From the NCBI GenBank assembly GCA_020848855.1, contig JADLHH010000049.1, forward strand, positions 1 through 7,393: DNA of 7,393 nucleotides, read 5' to 3'. Position 1 is the first letter of the stretch. The number at the start of each line of letters is the position of its first letter. Under the pieces are notes generated by a model. The model did not search any database. It saw only the letters and a list, made by a program, of their open reading frames with translations, and was not told where the DNA came from. Positions 6,129 to 7,393 of the stretch are shown here, piece after piece. A program made the position numbers and the translations under genes. This DNA comes from Anaerolineae bacterium. GTDB lineage: Bacteria > Chloroflexota > Anaerolineae > Aggregatilineales > Phototrophicaceae.

Positions 6129-7277
6129 ATGGCAGTCCTCAAAGATGTCGCCGAACGCGCCGAAGTACCGATAATCACGGCGTATCAGGCGTTGAAGCGG
6201 AGCGAGTCCGTCGATGACGACGTGCAGCGGCGCGTGCAGCGGGCTGCCCAGGATTTGAACTACGTGCTGCGCATCACCCAGATCGACGTTGCCGACCTGG
6301 CGGGCGTGGCGAAGGGCACGGTCTCGTATGCCCTCAACGGCAGCGACCTGATCAAGCTGGAGACGCGCCAGAAGGTGCTGGACGCCGCCGACGCGCTCGG
6401 CTACCGTCGCAACATCATGGCGCGCAACCTGCGCACCAACAAAGCGGGCATCGTCGGCTATTCATGGCACGTCGCCGACGACCCATCGCGCATGAACAAC
6501 CTGCTGGACGAGTTCATCTACCGCGTCATGGCGACTGCCGAAACCCGCAGCTATCACCTGCTCACGTTCATCCAGCCGAAGGAAGACGCCGAGGATGTCT
6601 ACGACGAACTGATCTCGACCAACCGCGTCGACGGCTTCATCCTCTCGGATATCCACTATGACGACCCGCGCATCGCCCGGCTGTACGCCCTGAACGCGCC
6701 GTTCGTAGCATTCGGCGGCATGTATATCGAGGACGCTGCCTTCGCCTATGTCGATGTCGACGGCAGGTATGGGATCGAGCTGGTGGTGGATCATCTGGTG
6801 GCGCAGGGGCACGAGCGCATCGGGCTGCTCAACTGGCATCCCGGCTTGCCGGTCGGCGACGTGCGCGAACAGGGGTATCGCGCCGCCCTGCGCCGGGCGG
6901 GGATCACGGTCGAGCCGGGCTGGATCGGACACACGCCGAACATCATGCTCCCGGCTGCCGAAGCGACCGCACGGATGCTGACGGCGAAGCACCCGCCGAC
7001 GGCAATCGTCTGCACCAACGATGTGATGGCGTTCGGGGCGAAGTCGTATCTCGACGCGAACGGATTGGTCATGGGTGAGGATGTCGCGCTGACGGGCTAC
7101 GACGACGACCCGACGGCGCAGTTTCTGGGTATCACCTCGGTGCGCCAGCCGATTGACACGGTAGCCAAAACGGTATTCGAGATTCTGCTGGGCGAGATCG
7201 ACCGCAAGCCGCTGTTCGAGCGTCAGGTGGTAATGCTGCCGGAACTGGTCGTGCGGCGCAGCACGTCACCGATGTAA
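6129..7277 (+). CDS. LacI/GalR-family transcriptional regulator with two tandem helix-turn-helix units
   Basis: Sugar-responsive DNA-binding regulator of 382 aa, about 45 residues longer than a usual LacI protein. Unit 1 (residues 2-48) runs LKDVAERAEVPIITAYQALK and ends in AAQDLNY. Unit 2 (49-94) runs IDVADLAGVAKGTVSYALN and ends in AADALGY. Equivalent positions are 47 residues apart (D6/D53, V13/V60, T17/T64, L22/L69, Y45/Y92). Unit 2 keeps the TVS..LNGS pattern; unit 1 has TAY..LKRS. Only unit 2 is followed by the hinge helix, NIMARNLR (95-102), with L101 as the likely operator-intercalating leucine. Residues from about 107 form the periplasmic-binding-protein-like effector domain, with GIVGY, VDGFILSD, HERIGLL, PTAIVCTNDVMAFGA and DVALTGYDDDP. 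The start is supported by GGAAAGG (6115-6121) 7 nt upstream. No start codon exists at the junction that would give a normal-length protein. The gene is divergent from the sugar operon and probably controls it and itself through the operator at 5995-6008. Confidence 0.95.
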   Translation: MAVLKDVAERAEVPIITAYQALKRSESVDDDVQRRVQRAAQDLNYVLRITQIDVADLAGVAKGTVSYALNGSDLIKLETRQKVLDAADALGYRRNIMARNLRTNKAGIVGYSWHVADDPSRMNNLLDEFIYRVMATAETRSYHLLTFIQPKEDAEDVYDELISTNRVDGFILSDIHYDDPRIARLYALNAPFVAFGGMYIEDAAFAYVDVDGRYGIELVVDHLVAQGHERIGLLNWHPGLPVGDVREQGYRAALRRAGITVEPGWIGHTPNIMLPAAEATARMLTAKHPPTAIVCTNDVMAFGAKSYLDANGLVMGEDVALTGYDDDPTAQFLGITSVRQPIDTVAKTVFEILLGEIDRKPLFERQVVMLPELVVRRSTSPM

Positions 7278-7296
7278 CAATAATTGCCGCCGTGTA

Positions 7297-7317
7297 GGGA
7301 CACGACATGTCGTGCCC
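7297..7317. repeat. Hairpin/dispersed-type palindromic repeat between convergent genes
   Basis: CACGACATGTCGTG (7301-7314) is a perfect palindrome. Counting A7300 as a single bulge, GGG (7297-7299) also pairs with CCC (7315-7317), giving an 8-bp stem with a CATG loop. It lies 20 nt after the regulator stop and 14 nt before the stop of the gene on the other strand, so it could end or stabilise transcripts from both sides. The sequence resembles GTAGGG...-type palindromic repeats that I recall from Chloroflexota and cyanobacterial genomes. That resemblance is from memory, and only one copy is visible here. Confidence 0.55.
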
Positions 7318-7330
7318 AATTCGTTGACAT

Positions 7331-7393
7331 TTATTCCAGCGGCAGCAGCGCGAACGAATCGGGTAACGGCGCGCCAATGGGGTCAGCCGCCGG
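7331..7393 (-). CDS. C-terminal fragment of an unidentified gene (5' part outside the window)
   Basis: On the minus strand an open frame enters from the right edge and ends at TAA (7331-7333). It gives 20 residues ending in PLPDSFALLPLE. The codons are mostly GC-ending and the stop sits a plausible 53 bp from the convergent regulator stop. That is all the support available. The Pro/Leu-rich ending does not identify a family. It may belong to the same sugar locus, but nothing in the fragment shows that. Confidence 0.45.
   Translation of the reverse strand, partial: PAADPIGAPLPDSFALLPLE

Noticed and set aside
6462..6992. 176-codon minus-strand frame inside the regulator gene
   Set aside because: It is antisense to the conserved effector-binding domain and has no independent support.
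7132..7377. 81-codon minus-strand frame spanning the regulator end and the repeat
   Set aside because: It overlaps the conserved C-terminus of the regulator and runs through the intergenic hairpin. The other minus frame ending at 7331 is the better coding candidate.

Overview
The window holds most of one carbohydrate-uptake and degradation locus from a GC-rich bacterium. I lean towards Chloroflexota (Anaerolineae-like). The reasons are the GC-rich codon use, the style of the ABC sugar transporter and its binding protein, and a palindromic dispersed-type repeat near the right end that resembles repeats I remember from such genomes. This placement is an inference, because no marker gene is present.

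Layout, left to right. Positions 1-2509 (minus strand) carry a glycoside hydrolase family 31 (GH31) enzyme that runs off the left edge. Positions 2620-3489 and 3509-4456 (minus) carry two sugar ABC-transporter permeases, MalG-like and MalF-like. Positions 4530-5924 (minus) carry the secreted sugar-binding protein. These four genes read leftward in the order binding protein, MalF-like, MalG-like, GH31. Positions 5925-6128 are a compact divergent control region. Positions 6129-7277 (plus) carry a LacI-family regulator. Positions 7278-7330 are a short intergenic stretch with a hairpin repeat. Positions 7331-7393 (minus) look like the last 20 codons of another gene that runs off the right edge.

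How it works together (inference). The binding protein captures an oligosaccharide outside the membrane. The two permeases import it, using an ATPase that must be encoded elsewhere, since none is present here. The GH31 enzyme, which lacks a signal peptide, would cleave it in the cytoplasm. The control region has a leftward promoter with perfect TTGACA and TATAAT boxes. It also has a perfect 14-bp palindrome with a central CG that overlaps that promoter's predicted start site, and a rightward promoter whose -35 box lies inside the same palindrome. The regulator would therefore repress both the sugar operon and itself. Two strong hairpins without U-tracts lie between binding protein and MalF-like gene and between MalG-like gene and GH31. 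They may set different expression levels along one transcript.

The most unusual object is the regulator. It has two LacI-type helix-turn-helix units in tandem, 47 residues apart, ahead of a single hinge helix and one effector-binding domain. The first unit is diverged in its recognition helix. I know of no characterised LacI protein with this architecture.
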